The notes: a model not told the origin generated them from the sequence alone. A stretch of DNA of 64,000 bases from Accumulibacter appositus (GCF_035440685.1 NZ_DAORMW010000016.1); one strand, 5' to 3'; numbered from the stretch's first letter, positions 51,774 to 61,438 are shown. Made by a program: numbers and translations.

Positions 51774-52537
51774 GCAAGTGGTGGGTGAATCCACAGTACG
51801 CAGCAAGCGAAGCGGGCACGGTGTTTGGCAGTCTCGACCGCGTGTTTTCACTGACCGGTGAGCGGATAGCCAACGATCAGCTGAGTCGCGTGTTGCGCGT
51901 CGGTGTCGGCGGCAAGCGCTACTACGTCAAGCGCTACAGTGGCAATGGCAAGACCATGCGCCGCCGCTGGTTCGGCTTGCGGCGCTGGTTCGGCCTACCG
52001 CGGGTGCGTGCCGAATGGCGCAACCTGCTCGCCTTTCGAGCCTGGGGTATTCCGACCGCAACGCTGGTCGCCTATGGCCTGGAGCGGCGCTTTGGCGGCT
52101 TCGTTCGCGGTGCGCTGGTCACCGAGGAGATTCCGGATACGACGGACCTCGCCTACCTCGCGCACAGCGACGATCCGCGACTCGGCGATCATGTTTGGCT
52201 GACGCAGGTGTCGCAGCAGGTCGCCAGCCTCACCCGGACCCTGCACGACGCGCGGTTCGCGCACAATGATTTGAAGTGGCGCAACCTCCTGGTCGATGGC
52301 GGTCCGTCGCCGACCGTCTATCTGATCGATTGTCCGACTGGCAATACCTATCGTGGCGCGCTTCTCGAGTATCGGATTGTCAAAGACCTTGCCTGTCTCG
52401 ACAAAGTGGCCAGCAAGAAGCTGTCCCGGAGTCAGCGTTTGCGTTTCTACCTTGATTACGCACGCCAGACCCGCCTCGGTGATGGCGATCGCCAGCGCAT
52501 CGCCAAGATCGTCCATTTTTTCGATGGCCGAGAGTAG
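51770..52537 (+). CDS. LPS-kinase-like protein (InaA/Kdo kinase family), second core kinase
   Basis: A 255-residue kinase-fold protein with RYYVKRYSGNGKTMRRRW (ATP Lys), a highly basic segment, LVTEEIPDTTDL, and RFAHNDLKWRNLLVD with catalytic Asp; VYLIDCP stands where metal-binding DFG-like residues are expected. It overlaps waaP. Pseudomonas aeruginosa carries similar genes (wapP, wapQ) after waaP for additional core phosphates; that is the nearest model. The phosphorylated sugar is not known. Confidence 0.82.
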   Translation: MSKWWVNPQYAASEAGTVFGSLDRVFSLTGERIANDQLSRVLRVGVGGKRYYVKRYSGNGKTMRRRWFGLRRWFGLPRVRAEWRNLLAFRAWGIPTATLVAYGLERRFGGFVRGALVTEEIPDTTDLAYLAHSDDPRLGDHVWLTQVSQQVASLTRTLHDARFAHNDLKWRNLLVDGGPSPTVYLIDCPTGNTYRGALLEYRIVKDLACLDKVASKKLSRSQRLRFYLDYARQTRLGDGDRQRIAKIVHFFDGRE

Positions 52538-52591
52538 CCGCGACGAGCGCGACGGGCGCTACCGCAGTTACCACGGGCGATTGGGGTGGTC

Positions 52592-54025
52592 ATGAGCGCG
52601 CCCGCACTGAGCGACGCAAGGACGCTGCGCGCCGCCGGTCGGCAGCCGTCACTGCCCTTTTGCGTTGCCCTGGCCGATGGTCGCCAGCTGAGCATGCGCA
52701 GGCTATTGCGCGTCCTGCCGGGCAAGCGGCTGGTCGGCGAGGCAGAACTCGACGGCCGGCGGGTACTCGCCAAGCTCTTCGTCGGGCGGCGTTGCGAAAA
52801 GCACTGGCGGCACGAGCGCGGGGGGCTGGAGGCGCTTCGTGAGGCGGGCGTACCGACGCCCGAACTGCTCGTCGCGATGGCCATGGCCGGTGGCGGCTAC
52901 GCCTTGCTGACCGTTTTTCTCGAAGCTGCCGAGAGCCTTGGCCAAGCCTGGGCACGGCTTTCCGGGCGAGCCGTCGGAGATGGCGAAGCGTTGGCTGTCC
53001 TGGCGCCGGCGCTGGCCATGCTTGGACGGCTGCACGCCGCCGGTCTGGTGCAGGACGACCTGCATCTCGGCAATTTCCTGCGTCATGACGGCAGACTGCT
53101 AGTCGTCGATGGCGATGCGGTTCGCGTGATCAGCCGTGGACAGCCTTTGTCGCCGGCCGACGCTGGCGCCAACCTGGCGGTGCTGCTGGCGCAGTTGCCG
53201 CCGGCCTGGGATGGGCAGCTGCCCGCCTTGCTGCCGGCCTATACCGCCGAGCAGGCGTTCTTGCCTGAGCGGGCGGTCATGCAACGCAATATCGAGCGTG
53301 TCAGAGCTTGGCGCCTGGGCGACTTTCTGGCCAAGACGGTGCGTGAGTGCACGTTGTTCGCAGTCGAGCAGACGGCTACCCGCTTCAGCGCCGTGCGTCG
53401 TGACGAGGCGGCAGTGCTGGCGTCTTTGCTGGCGGCGCCAGACAGCGCCATCGGCCGCGGCCAGGTTTTCAAGGACGGCGGCACGACGACGGTGGCCCGC
53501 CTCGCGGCGACGGGGCGGACACTGCTGATCAAACGCTACAACCTCAAGAGCCTGCGGCACGCCCTCGGTCGTCTGTGGCGTCCGAGCCGCGCCTGGCATT
53601 CGTGGCGCGAGGCGCACCGGCTGCTGTTCTTCGGCATCCCGACGCCAAGGCCGTTGGCGCTGATTGAGGAACGCTGCGGACCGCTGCGTCGGCGCGCCTG
53701 GCTGATCAGCGAGTACTGTCCTGGGCCGAATCTGCTGAGTCATCTGTCAGCTGACTGCATACCCCCGGCGAAGGAGGCGAAGGCCATGCGCGAGCTGTTC
53801 GGAGCCTTGTGCCGACATCAGATCAGTCATGGCGATCTCAAGGCCACCAATCTGCTTTGGGACGGGGAGCTCGTTCAGCTCATAGATCTCGACGGTGTCG
53901 TGCAGCATCGCTCGGCGTCCGCGCACGCGCGCGCCTGGCGGCGCGACCGCGCGCGGCTGTTGCGCAACTGGCCGGCAGGCTGCGTGTTGCGCGGCTGGCT
54001 CGATGAACAACTGCCCCCGGCGTGA
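52592..54025 (+). CDS. tandem kinase-fold protein of the LPS-core cluster
   Basis: A 477-residue protein with two kinase-like halves. Half 1 (1-~250): RRVLAKLFVG (Lys), GLVQDDLHLGNFLRHDGRLLVVDGDAV, with QDD replacing the usual HGD. Half 2 (~280-477): RTLLIKRYNLKS (Lys), WLISEYCPGPNLL and QISHGDLKATNLLWDG with QLIDLDGV, a complete catalytic set. This resembles, in size and position, the P. aeruginosa gene that follows wapQ. I chose the ATG; a GTG lies six bases upstream. It ends the LPS-core transcript and faces msbA. Substrate unknown. Confidence 0.75.
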   Translation: MSAPALSDARTLRAAGRQPSLPFCVALADGRQLSMRRLLRVLPGKRLVGEAELDGRRVLAKLFVGRRCEKHWRHERGGLEALREAGVPTPELLVAMAMAGGGYALLTVFLEAAESLGQAWARLSGRAVGDGEALAVLAPALAMLGRLHAAGLVQDDLHLGNFLRHDGRLLVVDGDAVRVISRGQPLSPADAGANLAVLLAQLPPAWDGQLPALLPAYTAEQAFLPERAVMQRNIERVRAWRLGDFLAKTVRECTLFAVEQTATRFSAVRRDEAAVLASLLAAPDSAIGRGQVFKDGGTTTVARLAATGRTLLIKRYNLKSLRHALGRLWRPSRAWHSWREAHRLLFFGIPTPRPLALIEERCGPLRRRAWLISEYCPGPNLLSHLSADCIPPAKEAKAMRELFGALCRHQISHGDLKATNLLWDGELVQLIDLDGVVQHRSASAHARAWRRDRARLLRNWPAGCVLRGWLDEQLPPA

Positions 54026-54088
54026 AAGTCGCGCCTGCGTCTCGCGAACTCCTTCTCCTGCGCACCGACGGTCGCTCGCGGTGGCCGA

Positions 54089-55921
54089 TCAGCCGGCGCT
54101 GGGCGTGCTCGTGCTCGTGCTGTCCGCCGGCTCACTGAACTGCATCGCGTGCAGGCGTGCATAGGGGCCGTCGTCGTTGGCCAGCAACTCGGCGTGGCTG
54201 CCACGTTCGACGATGCGTCCCTGGTCCATGACCAGAATCAGGTCGGCTTTTTCGATCGTCGACAGGCGGTGCGCGATGACCAGCGTCGTCCGGCCGGCCG
54301 TCGCCTGATCGAGCGCGCTCTGGATATGGCGTTCGGACTCGCTGTCGAGTGCCGAGGTCGCCTCGTCGAGAATCAGGATCGGCGCATCCTTGAGCAGCGC
54401 CCGAGCAATCGCCAGTCGCTGCCGCTGGCCGCCCGAAAGCATGACCCCGTTTTCGCCGACCATGGTCTCGAAGCCGTCCGGCAGGCGGTCGATGAACTCG
54501 CGTGCAAAGGCCGCTTCGGCGGCTTGTTCGATGGCCGCGCGTGGGGCGTCGGAAAGGTCGCCGTAGGCGATGTTGCTGGCGATAGTGTCGTTGAACAGCA
54601 CGACCTGTTGGGTGACCAGGGCGAGATGCTGGCGCAAGTTGCGCAGGGTGAAGTCCTCGACGTCAATCCCGTCGATAAGAATCTGGCCCGTGTCGTGCTG
54701 GTAGAAGCGGGGGATGAGGTTGGCCAACGTTGACTTGCCGCTACCGGAGCGTCCGACGAGTGCGATCATCTGTCCCGGTTCAACCGAGAAGCTGATCTGA
54801 TCGAGAACGCGCGTGCTGCTGCCTGGATAGGCGAAGGACAGGTCTTTCACCTCCAGTCGCCCGCTGACTCTCTCTTTTTCGATGCGTCCCTGATCGGGCT
54901 CCGGCTCTTCGTCGATCTGGGAAAAAATGCTTTCGGCACCTGCCAGCCCCTTCTGAATCGTCGAGCTGACTTCGGACAGCTGGCGAATCGGTTTCGGCAG
55001 CATTCCGGCGGCGGTGATATAGGCAACCAGGTCGCCTGCCGAGGCGTCGCCGCGCAGCGCCAGGACCAGAGCCAGCAGCACCGCCATGGCGGAAAAGGTG
55101 ACGAACTGCAGCGCCGGGGTGTAGGTCGCGGTGGTTCGAACCATGCGCAGCTGTTTGGCCCTGTTGTCCTCGCTTGCTGCCCTGAAGCGCGTCGACTCGT
55201 AATTCTCGCCGCCGAAACTGCGCACCACGCGGTAGCCCTGAATGGTTTCCGAGGCGACGTGTGTCAGGTCGCCCATGGTCGCCTGAATCTTGAGGCTCTG
55301 CCGGCGAAATTTCCGGCTGGCACGGGTAACCATGACACCGATGATCGGCAGAATGGCGACCATGACCAAGGTCAATCGCCAGTTCATCCACAGCAGGTAG
55401 CCGAACAGGAAGAAGACCGTCAGCCCCTCACGAATGACGACCTTGATGGCGTCGGTCGCGGCACCGGTGACCATGGTCACGTCGTAGGTGATTCGCGAGA
55501 TCAGATGGCCGGTATTCTGCTGGTCGAAGTAGCCGTTCGGCAGGCGTAGCAGGCTGTCGAAAAGGGCGCGCCTGAGGTCGTGGATCAGGCCCAGCGAAAC
55601 CCTCGCCAGGTAGTAGTTCCCGAGGAAGGAGCCGATTCCCTGCCAGGTGATGACGATCACCAGCAGCAGCGGTACGCCGTAGATCAGGTCGAGATCACCG
55701 GTCAGCGCATGCGTCTGCCGCGTGGCGCTGCTGGTCTCGCTCAGTTCGTCGACGAAGAACTTCAGAATGCCGGCCATCATCGGTTGCGATGAGGCGAAGA
55801 TCATGTAGCCCAGCAGGCTGATCGCGAACATGCCGAGAAACGGCCGCAGATAGCCAAGCAGCCGGAAATAGATTCGTAGCGACGAAGTGACTGGTTTGGC
55901 CGCCGTGTTGGTGGTCGTCAA
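54089..55921 (-). CDS. msbA: lipid A export ATP-binding/permease protein
   Basis: A 610-residue half-transporter that flips lipid A-core across the inner membrane. An N-terminal six-helix exporter domain (FLGMFAISLLGYMIF, MNWRLTLVMVAILP) is followed by an ATPase domain with VGRSGSGKSTLANLIPRF (Walker A), LSGGQRQRLAIARALL (signature) and ILILDEATSALDSESE (Walker B). Length and linker sequence fit MsbA. It lies next to the LPS-core genes but on the other strand, six bases after mrcA, which suggests they share a transcript. Confidence 0.94.
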   Translation of the reverse strand: MTTTNTAAKPVTSSLRIYFRLLGYLRPFLGMFAISLLGYMIFASSQPMMAGILKFFVDELSETSSATRQTHALTGDLDLIYGVPLLLVIVITWQGIGSFLGNYYLARVSLGLIHDLRRALFDSLLRLPNGYFDQQNTGHLISRITYDVTMVTGAATDAIKVVIREGLTVFFLFGYLLWMNWRLTLVMVAILPIIGVMVTRASRKFRRQSLKIQATMGDLTHVASETIQGYRVVRSFGGENYESTRFRAASEDNRAKQLRMVRTTATYTPALQFVTFSAMAVLLALVLALRGDASAGDLVAYITAAGMLPKPIRQLSEVSSTIQKGLAGAESIFSQIDEEPEPDQGRIEKERVSGRLEVKDLSFAYPGSSTRVLDQISFSVEPGQMIALVGRSGSGKSTLANLIPRFYQHDTGQILIDGIDVEDFTLRNLRQHLALVTQQVVLFNDTIASNIAYGDLSDAPRAAIEQAAEAAFAREFIDRLPDGFETMVGENGVMLSGGQRQRLAIARALLKDAPILILDEATSALDSESERHIQSALDQATAGRTTLVIAHRLSTIEKADLILVMDQGRIVERGSHAELLANDDGPYARLHAMQFSEPADSTSTSTPSAG

Positions 55922-55927
55922 AGGAAC

Positions 55928-58225
55928 TCAGTCCACAGCTTCGCTGCTATCGTCGACCGGCCAGACGGGCTCGATCTCGGCTGGCGCGTTTTCCCTGTAG
56001 AACAGCTCCAGGGCTGGCCCCCGGCCACGATCGGGAATGGCCACCGAGACGATTCCCTCGGGAGCTGGCAGAAATGTCTCGGGGACATTCTTCAACGCCT
56101 TGCCCATGAAGCCAATCCAGATCGGTAGCGCTGCCGAGCCGCCGGTTTCTCGCCGGCCGAGGTTCTTCGGTTGGTCAAAACCGATCCACGAGCAGGCGAC
56201 GACGGTTTGTTGGTAGCCACAGAACCAGGCGTCTACCTGATCGTTGGTGGTTCCCGTCTTGCCGGCGAGATCGCGCCGTTTGAGCGTTGCTGAAGCGCGC
56301 GCACCGGTTCCGTAGATGGTTACGTCGCGCAACAGGCTGTCCATCAGGAAAGCGTTGCGCGGGTCGATTGCGCGCAGGCGTTCGTCGCCAGCTGTCGTTG
56401 GCGCTGCCTGCGCCAGCAGCTGGTTCTTGTCATCCAGGATTTGGCTGACGATATACGGTCGGATAAGGTAACCGCCGTTGGCGAAGACCGCGTAGCCGGT
56501 GACCATCTGCCAGGGGGTGGCCGAGCCGGCGCCCAGGGCCATGGTCAGATAGGGTGGGTGCTTGTCGGCGTCAAAGCCGAAACGCGTCACGTAGTCCTGT
56601 ACATAGCGCACGCCGCTGGCCTGCAGGAGACGGATCGAGACCATGTTCTTCGAGCGGGCCAGCGCTCGACGAATGCGCATCGGCCCTTCGTACTTGCCAT
56701 CGTAGTTTTTCGGCTCCCAGGCCTGGCTGCCGGTGACCGTGGCCGGGAAGCTGATCGGTTCGTCGCTGACCACCGACGCCGGGGTGAAGCCCCTTTCCAG
56801 CGCCGCCGAATAGATGAAGGGCTTGAAACTCGAACCCGGCTGCCGCCAGGCCTGAGTGGTGTGATTGAACTTGCTGCGGTTGAAATCAAAGCCGCCAACC
56901 AGGGCGCGGATGGCGCCGTCGCGCGGATCTGCGGCCAGGAAAGCGGCTTCCACCTCGGGCATCTGAACGATACGCCAGTTGTCTTTGTCGTCGCTCTGGA
57001 CGCGAATGATGGCCCCCGGGCGGAGGCGCTTGTTGGCCGGAGCCTTGTCGTCGATCATGCGCGCTGCAAACTTCAGGCCGTCGCCGCTGAGGGTGACGAT
57101 CTCGCCGCCCCGCCGGTAGGCTCGAATGGCCTTGCTAGTTGCTTGCAGGATGATCGCCGGGCGCATGTCTTCGGCGTCAGTGAAATCCTGCAACAACTCC
57201 TCGAGTGCCTCGTCCTGTTCCGATTTGATCCGGCTGATGTCGACGTAGGCCTCGGCGCCGCGGTAACCGTGTCGGCGGTCGTAGTCGAGGACGCCGCGTC
57301 GAACGCTGTCGTAGGCAGCTTCCTGATCGTTTTTGAGAATCGTCGTGTAGACGCGCAGGCCGCGTGTGTACACATCCTCGGGAAAGCGTTCGGCGGCAAT
57401 CTGGCGCGCCATTTCAGTGACGTACTGGGCGTGAATCGGCGTTTCGCTGACGTCGCGCTTGATCACCAGCGCTTGCGCTAGGGCTTCCTCGTGCTGCTCG
57501 TCAGTGATAAACCCTAGTTCGTTCATGCGCCTGAGCACGTACTGCTGGCGAATACGAGCGCGCTTCGGCCTGGCCACCGGATTGTCGGATGAGGGTGCCT
57601 TCGGCAAGCCGGCAAGCATCGCTGCTTCGGCTATCGTCAGGTCGGCCAGCGGCTTGCCGAAATAGGTCAGTGCCGCGGCAGCGAATCCGTAGGCGCGTTG
57701 GCCAAGGAATATCTGGTTGATGTAGAGCTCGAGGATCTGATCCTTGCTGAGGTTGTGTTCGATCTTGAACGACAGTAGCGCTTCGTAGAGTTTGCGGGTG
57801 TAGGTCTTCTCGGAGGAAAGAAAGAAGTTCTTGGCCACTTGCTGGGTGATTGTCGATGCGCCCTGGCGCTTGCCGCCACTCACCAGATTGGCCTGCAGTG
57901 CGCGCAGGATACCCAGCGTGTCCACGCCGCTGTGCTGATAGAAGCGCTCGTCCTCAGCAGCCAGGATGGCCTGCTTCATGATTGCCGGGACCTCGTCTAT
58001 GCTGACCACGGCACGACGCTCTTCGCCGAATTCGCCGATCAGATAGCCGTCCGCGGTGTAAACCCGCAGCGGTACCTTGGGCCGGTAGTCAGTCAGAATC
58101 TCCAGCGACGGCAGGTTCGGGTAGGCCAAACTAAGGACCACGGCTACCATGGCAAGGGCTATCGCGGCCAGGCCGGCAACAACGACGATCGGGTACAGAA
58201 TCCAGCGGAGGGCAGTAGGCAACAC
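55928..58225 (-). CDS. mrcA: penicillin-binding protein 1A
   Basis: A 765-residue bifunctional class A PBP. One N-terminal membrane segment (YPIVVVAGLAAIALAMVAVVL) anchors it. The glycosyltransferase domain has catalytic Glu in AAEDERFYQHSGVD and RQGASTITQQVAKN; the transpeptidase domain has PGSSFKPFIYSAAL (SxxK), RSKNMVSIRLL (SxN) and AGKTGTTND (KTG). It polymerises and cross-links peptidoglycan. The start is GTG; the ribosome binding site is weak. It is divergent from pilM, a common arrangement in betaproteobacteria. Confidence 0.95.
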   Translation of the reverse strand: MLPTALRWILYPIVVVAGLAAIALAMVAVVLSLAYPNLPSLEILTDYRPKVPLRVYTADGYLIGEFGEERRAVVSIDEVPAIMKQAILAAEDERFYQHSGVDTLGILRALQANLVSGGKRQGASTITQQVAKNFFLSSEKTYTRKLYEALLSFKIEHNLSKDQILELYINQIFLGQRAYGFAAAALTYFGKPLADLTIAEAAMLAGLPKAPSSDNPVARPKRARIRQQYVLRRMNELGFITDEQHEEALAQALVIKRDVSETPIHAQYVTEMARQIAAERFPEDVYTRGLRVYTTILKNDQEAAYDSVRRGVLDYDRRHGYRGAEAYVDISRIKSEQDEALEELLQDFTDAEDMRPAIILQATSKAIRAYRRGGEIVTLSGDGLKFAARMIDDKAPANKRLRPGAIIRVQSDDKDNWRIVQMPEVEAAFLAADPRDGAIRALVGGFDFNRSKFNHTTQAWRQPGSSFKPFIYSAALERGFTPASVVSDEPISFPATVTGSQAWEPKNYDGKYEGPMRIRRALARSKNMVSIRLLQASGVRYVQDYVTRFGFDADKHPPYLTMALGAGSATPWQMVTGYAVFANGGYLIRPYIVSQILDDKNQLLAQAAPTTAGDERLRAIDPRNAFLMDSLLRDVTIYGTGARASATLKRRDLAGKTGTTNDQVDAWFCGYQQTVVACSWIGFDQPKNLGRRETGGSAALPIWIGFMGKALKNVPETFLPAPEGIVSVAIPDRGRGPALELFYRENAPAEIEPVWPVDDSSEAVD

Positions 58226-58254
58226 GGCATCCGGAAAGAAAGACAGATCCCGCT

Positions 58255-58260
58255 ATTATA
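58255..58260 (-). promoter_or_regulatory. candidate -10 box of mrcA
   Basis: A perfect TATAAT on the minus strand 30 bases before the mrcA start, with no good -35 at the right distance. The 381-base gap 58226-58606 otherwise shows only the pilM promoter candidate. Confidence 0.35.
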
Positions 58261-58508
58261 TTGGTGCGGCCATGAAAAGGCGCGAAGATCAGCGCAGCTG
58301 TTGTCGTTCCTGTCCTCCTTCCCGCATCGCGCGGCTCGCCGACGCCACCGAGGGTGATGCTCTCTTCATGGCCGGCCGGCGTTGCCGCCGCTCTTTTCCA
58401 GGCTAATTGCACGGTCGATGCTTGACCATGCAAAATCAATGATTTTAGTGGTTTACGCTACACTCTTAGTTTGAAATAAGAAATCCCCGGCAGTGCTGGA
58501 GAAATTGC

Positions 58509-58537
58509 TTTACAGGTCGGGAGCTTGTTGCTAGCAT
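58509..58537 (+). promoter_or_regulatory. candidate sigma-70 promoter of the pilMNOPQ operon
   Basis: TTTACA, a 17-bp spacer and TAGCAT. Transcription would begin near 58544, giving a leader of about 60 bases. Other AT-rich hexamers occur here, so the choice is tentative. Confidence 0.4.
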
Positions 58538-58606
58538 CTAAAGTAGAATATCTATAAGTACGCTAACTACAAATTATTGAAGGGTTTTTTGGCCGGGGGT
58601 GGCGAT

Positions 58607-59686
58607 TTGCAGCTTGATCTTTCGATCTTTAATCCCAAGGCGCGCTCCCTGATCGGCCTCGATATCAGTTCATCGTCGGTCAAGATGGTGGAGTTGGCAA
58701 GCGACGCGAAAGGCGGTTACCGCGTCGAGCGCTACGCGATTGAGGTCTTGCCCAGGGATGTCGTTTCGGATGGCAATATTGTCAATCTGGAGGCAGCGGC
58801 GGAGTCTGTCCGACGGGCGTGGAAGAGGCTGGCGACCGTTACCCGCCAGGTGGCCATTGCCCTGCCGGCGTCGCATGTGATCACCAAGAAAATCATTGTT
58901 GCCGCGGGACAAAGGGAAGACGAGCTGGAAGTGCTGGTGGAATCCGAGGCCAACCAGTACATCCCCTTTGCGCTCGACGAGGTCAATCTGGATTTTCAGG
59001 TGGTCGGGCCGGTGCCCTCGTCTCCCGACGAGATCGAAGTTCTGATTGCTGCGTCGCGCAAGGAGAAAGTGGAGGACCGGGTCGCTGTGGCCGAAGCGGC
59101 AGGTCTCAAGCCGGTAGTCCTCGATGTTGAATCCTATGCGGTGCTGGCGGCCTTCGAATTGATCGAAAAGCAGCTTCCTGAGGGTGGCCAGGGCCAGATC
59201 GTCGCCTTGGTCGACGTTGGCGCCAACGTGATGAACCTGACCGTGCTGCGCAATGGTCAACAGCTTTACGTTCGCGAGCAGGCGTTTGGCGGCAATCAGC
59301 TGACGCAGGATATCGCCCGCCTCTTCGGAACGAGTTTCGAGGAGGCAGAAGCGGAAAAGCGTCGCAACAACCTGCCGGAAAACTACGAAGCGGAGCTTTT
59401 GCGGCCATTTCTTGAGTCCATGGCGCTGGAGCTGTCGCGTGCCCTGCAATTTTTCTTCACGTCGACCCAGTTCAATCAGATCAACCACATCGTCCTGGCT
59501 GGTGGCTGTGCGGTCATCGCCGGGGCCGACGAAGTGGTGGCCTCGCGCACACAGATCAACACCATCATTGCCAATCCATTTGCCAACATGCTGCTTTCCG
59601 AGCGCGTGCGCACCAAGAACTTGTTGACCGATGCCTCCTCGCTGATGGTGGCCTGCGGTCTTGCGCTGCGGAGGTTCGACGAATGA
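58607..59686 (+). CDS. pilM: type IV pilus assembly ATPase-like protein PilM
   Basis: A 359-residue actin-like protein that binds the PilN tail on the cytoplasmic side of the pilus alignment complex. It has SLIGLDISSSSVKMVELA (phosphate 1), PASHVITKKI, EANQYIPFALDEVNLDFQV, VALVDVGANVMNLTVL (phosphate 2) and HIVLAGGCAVIAG. There is no ATG in reach; I take TTG at 58607 because GGGGGTGG precedes it. Other TTG codons upstream keep the frame open. PilM's stop overlaps pilN (ATGA). Confidence 0.93.
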   Translation: MQLDLSIFNPKARSLIGLDISSSSVKMVELASDAKGGYRVERYAIEVLPRDVVSDGNIVNLEAAAESVRRAWKRLATVTRQVAIALPASHVITKKIIVAAGQREDELEVLVESEANQYIPFALDEVNLDFQVVGPVPSSPDEIEVLIAASRKEKVEDRVAVAEAAGLKPVVLDVESYAVLAAFELIEKQLPEGGQGQIVALVDVGANVMNLTVLRNGQQLYVREQAFGGNQLTQDIARLFGTSFEEAEAEKRRNNLPENYEAELLRPFLESMALELSRALQFFFTSTQFNQINHIVLAGGCAVIAGADEVVASRTQINTIIANPFANMLLSERVRTKNLLTDASSLMVACGLALRRFDE

Positions 59687-60249
59687 TACGCATCAACCTC
59701 CTGCCGCACCGGGAAGAAAAGCGACGAGCGCGGCGACAGCAGTTCTATGCGCTGTTTGGCTTGATTACGGTTCTTTCCGGGCTGATCGTCTTTCTCGTGT
59801 ATTCCGTGATTGGCGGCTATATCGCCACCCAGGATGCCAAGAACGATTTCCTCGAGAAGGAAATTGCCGTACTCAACAAGCAGATCGATCAAATCAAGCG
59901 GCTCAAGGCGCAAAGTGACGCGCTGATGGCGCGCAAGCAAATCATCGAGTCCTTGCAGCGCGACCGTGCCGAAGCAGTGCGCTTGCTGAGCGAACTCGCC
60001 GAGCAGATGCCTGAGGGGGTGTATATCCGTTCGCTGAAGCAGGTCGGGCAGAATATCCATCTCATTGGCTATGCGCAGTCCAGTGCTCGCGTGTCGACGC
60101 TGATGCGTAACATCGAAGCGTCGCCGTGGCTTGAGAAACCTCGGTTGATAGAGATCAAGGCGGTGCAGGTCAACAAGCGTCGCCTCAATGAATTCAGCAT
60201 GAACGCTTCCTTGAAAAGGGCTGCCGCGGCCCAAGAGGGGCAGAAATGA
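59683..60249 (+). CDS. pilN: type IV pilus assembly protein PilN
   Basis: A 188-residue bitopic inner-membrane protein. The short cytoplasmic tail MIRINLLPHREEKRRAR holds the INLLPHR motif that binds PilM; then one membrane helix (LFGLITVLSGLIVFLVYSVI), a coiled coil, and a ferredoxin-like periplasmic domain (LSELAEQMPEGVYIRSLKQ). It pairs with PilO. Four-base overlaps on both sides. Confidence 0.96.
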   Translation: MIRINLLPHREEKRRARRQQFYALFGLITVLSGLIVFLVYSVIGGYIATQDAKNDFLEKEIAVLNKQIDQIKRLKAQSDALMARKQIIESLQRDRAEAVRLLSELAEQMPEGVYIRSLKQVGQNIHLIGYAQSSARVSTLMRNIEASPWLEKPRLIEIKAVQVNKRRLNEFSMNASLKRAAAAQEGQK

Positions 60250-60926
60250 AGATGCCCAAGCTTTCTTCGATTGATCTCCGCGAGATGCTCAGAGATTTCG
60301 AGAATCTCGATCCACAGGATCCGGGGGCGTGGCCTGTTGCTCCGCGCATGACGGTCCTTATAGCTTTGCTTCTCTTGCTCTTGCTGGCCGGCTGGTGGTT
60401 TGTCTGGGCAGACCAGTTGGACTCACTGGCGAGCAAGGAGCAGGAAGAGCTGCGGCTGAAGGATCAGTACGTGGCCAAAAAGAAACAAGCCGTCAATCTC
60501 GACCTTTACATTCAGCAGCTGGATGAAATCGACCGCTCATTCGGTACGCTCTTGAAACAACTGCCCAACAAGTCCGAAGTCGAAGCGCTGCTGGTTGAAG
60601 TCAATCAGGCGGGGATGGGTCGCGGCCTGCAGTTCGATCTTTTCAAACCCGGCAGCGAACAGGTGCAGGATTTCTATGCCGAACTGCCCGTCAATGTGCG
60701 CCTGACGGGGACCTACCATGACTTTGGCGCCTTTGCCGGCGATATCGGCAAGCTTTCCAGAATTGTCACCTTGAACAACATCTCGATTGTCGATAACCCG
60801 CAGCGCAAGGATGGAAGCCTGGTGATGGATGCGGTCGCCAAGACCTTCCGCTATCTTGATGTCGAAGAGTTGGCGGCCAAGAAGCGGGCTGCCGAGGCGG
60901 CCGCCAAGCAGGGTCGCAAGAGATGA
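60246..60926 (+). CDS. pilO: type IV pilus assembly protein PilO
   Basis: A 226-residue bitopic protein. A cytoplasmic N-terminus (LREMLRDFENLDPQDPGAWP) leads to one membrane segment (MTVLIALLLLLLLAGWWFVW), a coiled coil (LASKEQEELRLKDQYVAKKKQ) and a periplasmic domain with LLKQLPNKSEVEALLVEVNQAG and FAGDIGKLSRIVTL. It dimerises with PilN and supports PilP/PilQ. It ends with a Lys/Ala-rich tail and overlaps pilP by four bases. Confidence 0.95.
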   Translation: MKMPKLSSIDLREMLRDFENLDPQDPGAWPVAPRMTVLIALLLLLLLAGWWFVWADQLDSLASKEQEELRLKDQYVAKKKQAVNLDLYIQQLDEIDRSFGTLLKQLPNKSEVEALLVEVNQAGMGRGLQFDLFKPGSEQVQDFYAELPVNVRLTGTYHDFGAFAGDIGKLSRIVTLNNISIVDNPQRKDGSLVMDAVAKTFRYLDVEELAAKKRAAEAAAKQGRKR

Positions 60927-61438
60927 GCAAACTTCTTATTTTGCTGGTCAGCGTTTTTCTGGTCGCCTGTTCCAGTGGCGATCATGAGGACATTCGGGAA
61001 TGGATGGGCACGGTGGCGCAGGATGCCAAAGGCAAGATACCGCCGTTACCAGTGGTCGAAGCCTACGAGCCCGTGGCCTACGAAGTGGGCGATCTGATTG
61101 ATCCGTTCAAGCCAGCCAAGCTGGGCTCGGATGCCAAAAAAGGGGGCGGGGGCTTCAAGCCTGATCTCGACCGCCCCAAGGAGCCCCTGGAGCTTTACCC
61201 TCTGGAATCGCTGAAGTACGTCGGCGTGATGACCAGGGCGAAGCTGTCGTATGCCATCATTCAGGTTGAGAGCGCCTTGTACCAGATCAAGATCGGCAAT
61301 TATATGGGGCAGAACTTCGGCGTCGTGGTCGATGTTTCCGAATCAGAGGTGACGTTGCGAGAGCTTGTTCAGGATTCCGCCGGTGATTGGGTGGAGAGGA
61401 CGAGCACCCTGCTGTTGCAGGAAAAGGGAGCAAAGTAA
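60923..61438 (+). CDS. pilP: type IV pilus lipoprotein PilP
   Basis: A 171-residue lipoprotein: signal LLILLVSVFLVACSSGD with lipobox LVAC, an extended region (YEVGDLIDPFKPAK), and a beta domain with LESLKYVGVMTRAKLSYAI and IGNYMGQNFGVVVDVSESEVTLREL. It links the PilNO inner-membrane complex to the PilQ secretin. The next gene begins directly after the stop. Confidence 0.95.
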   Translation: MSKLLILLVSVFLVACSSGDHEDIREWMGTVAQDAKGKIPPLPVVEAYEPVAYEVGDLIDPFKPAKLGSDAKKGGGGFKPDLDRPKEPLELYPLESLKYVGVMTRAKLSYAIIQVESALYQIKIGNYMGQNFGVVVDVSESEVTLRELVQDSAGDWVERTSTLLLQEKGAK

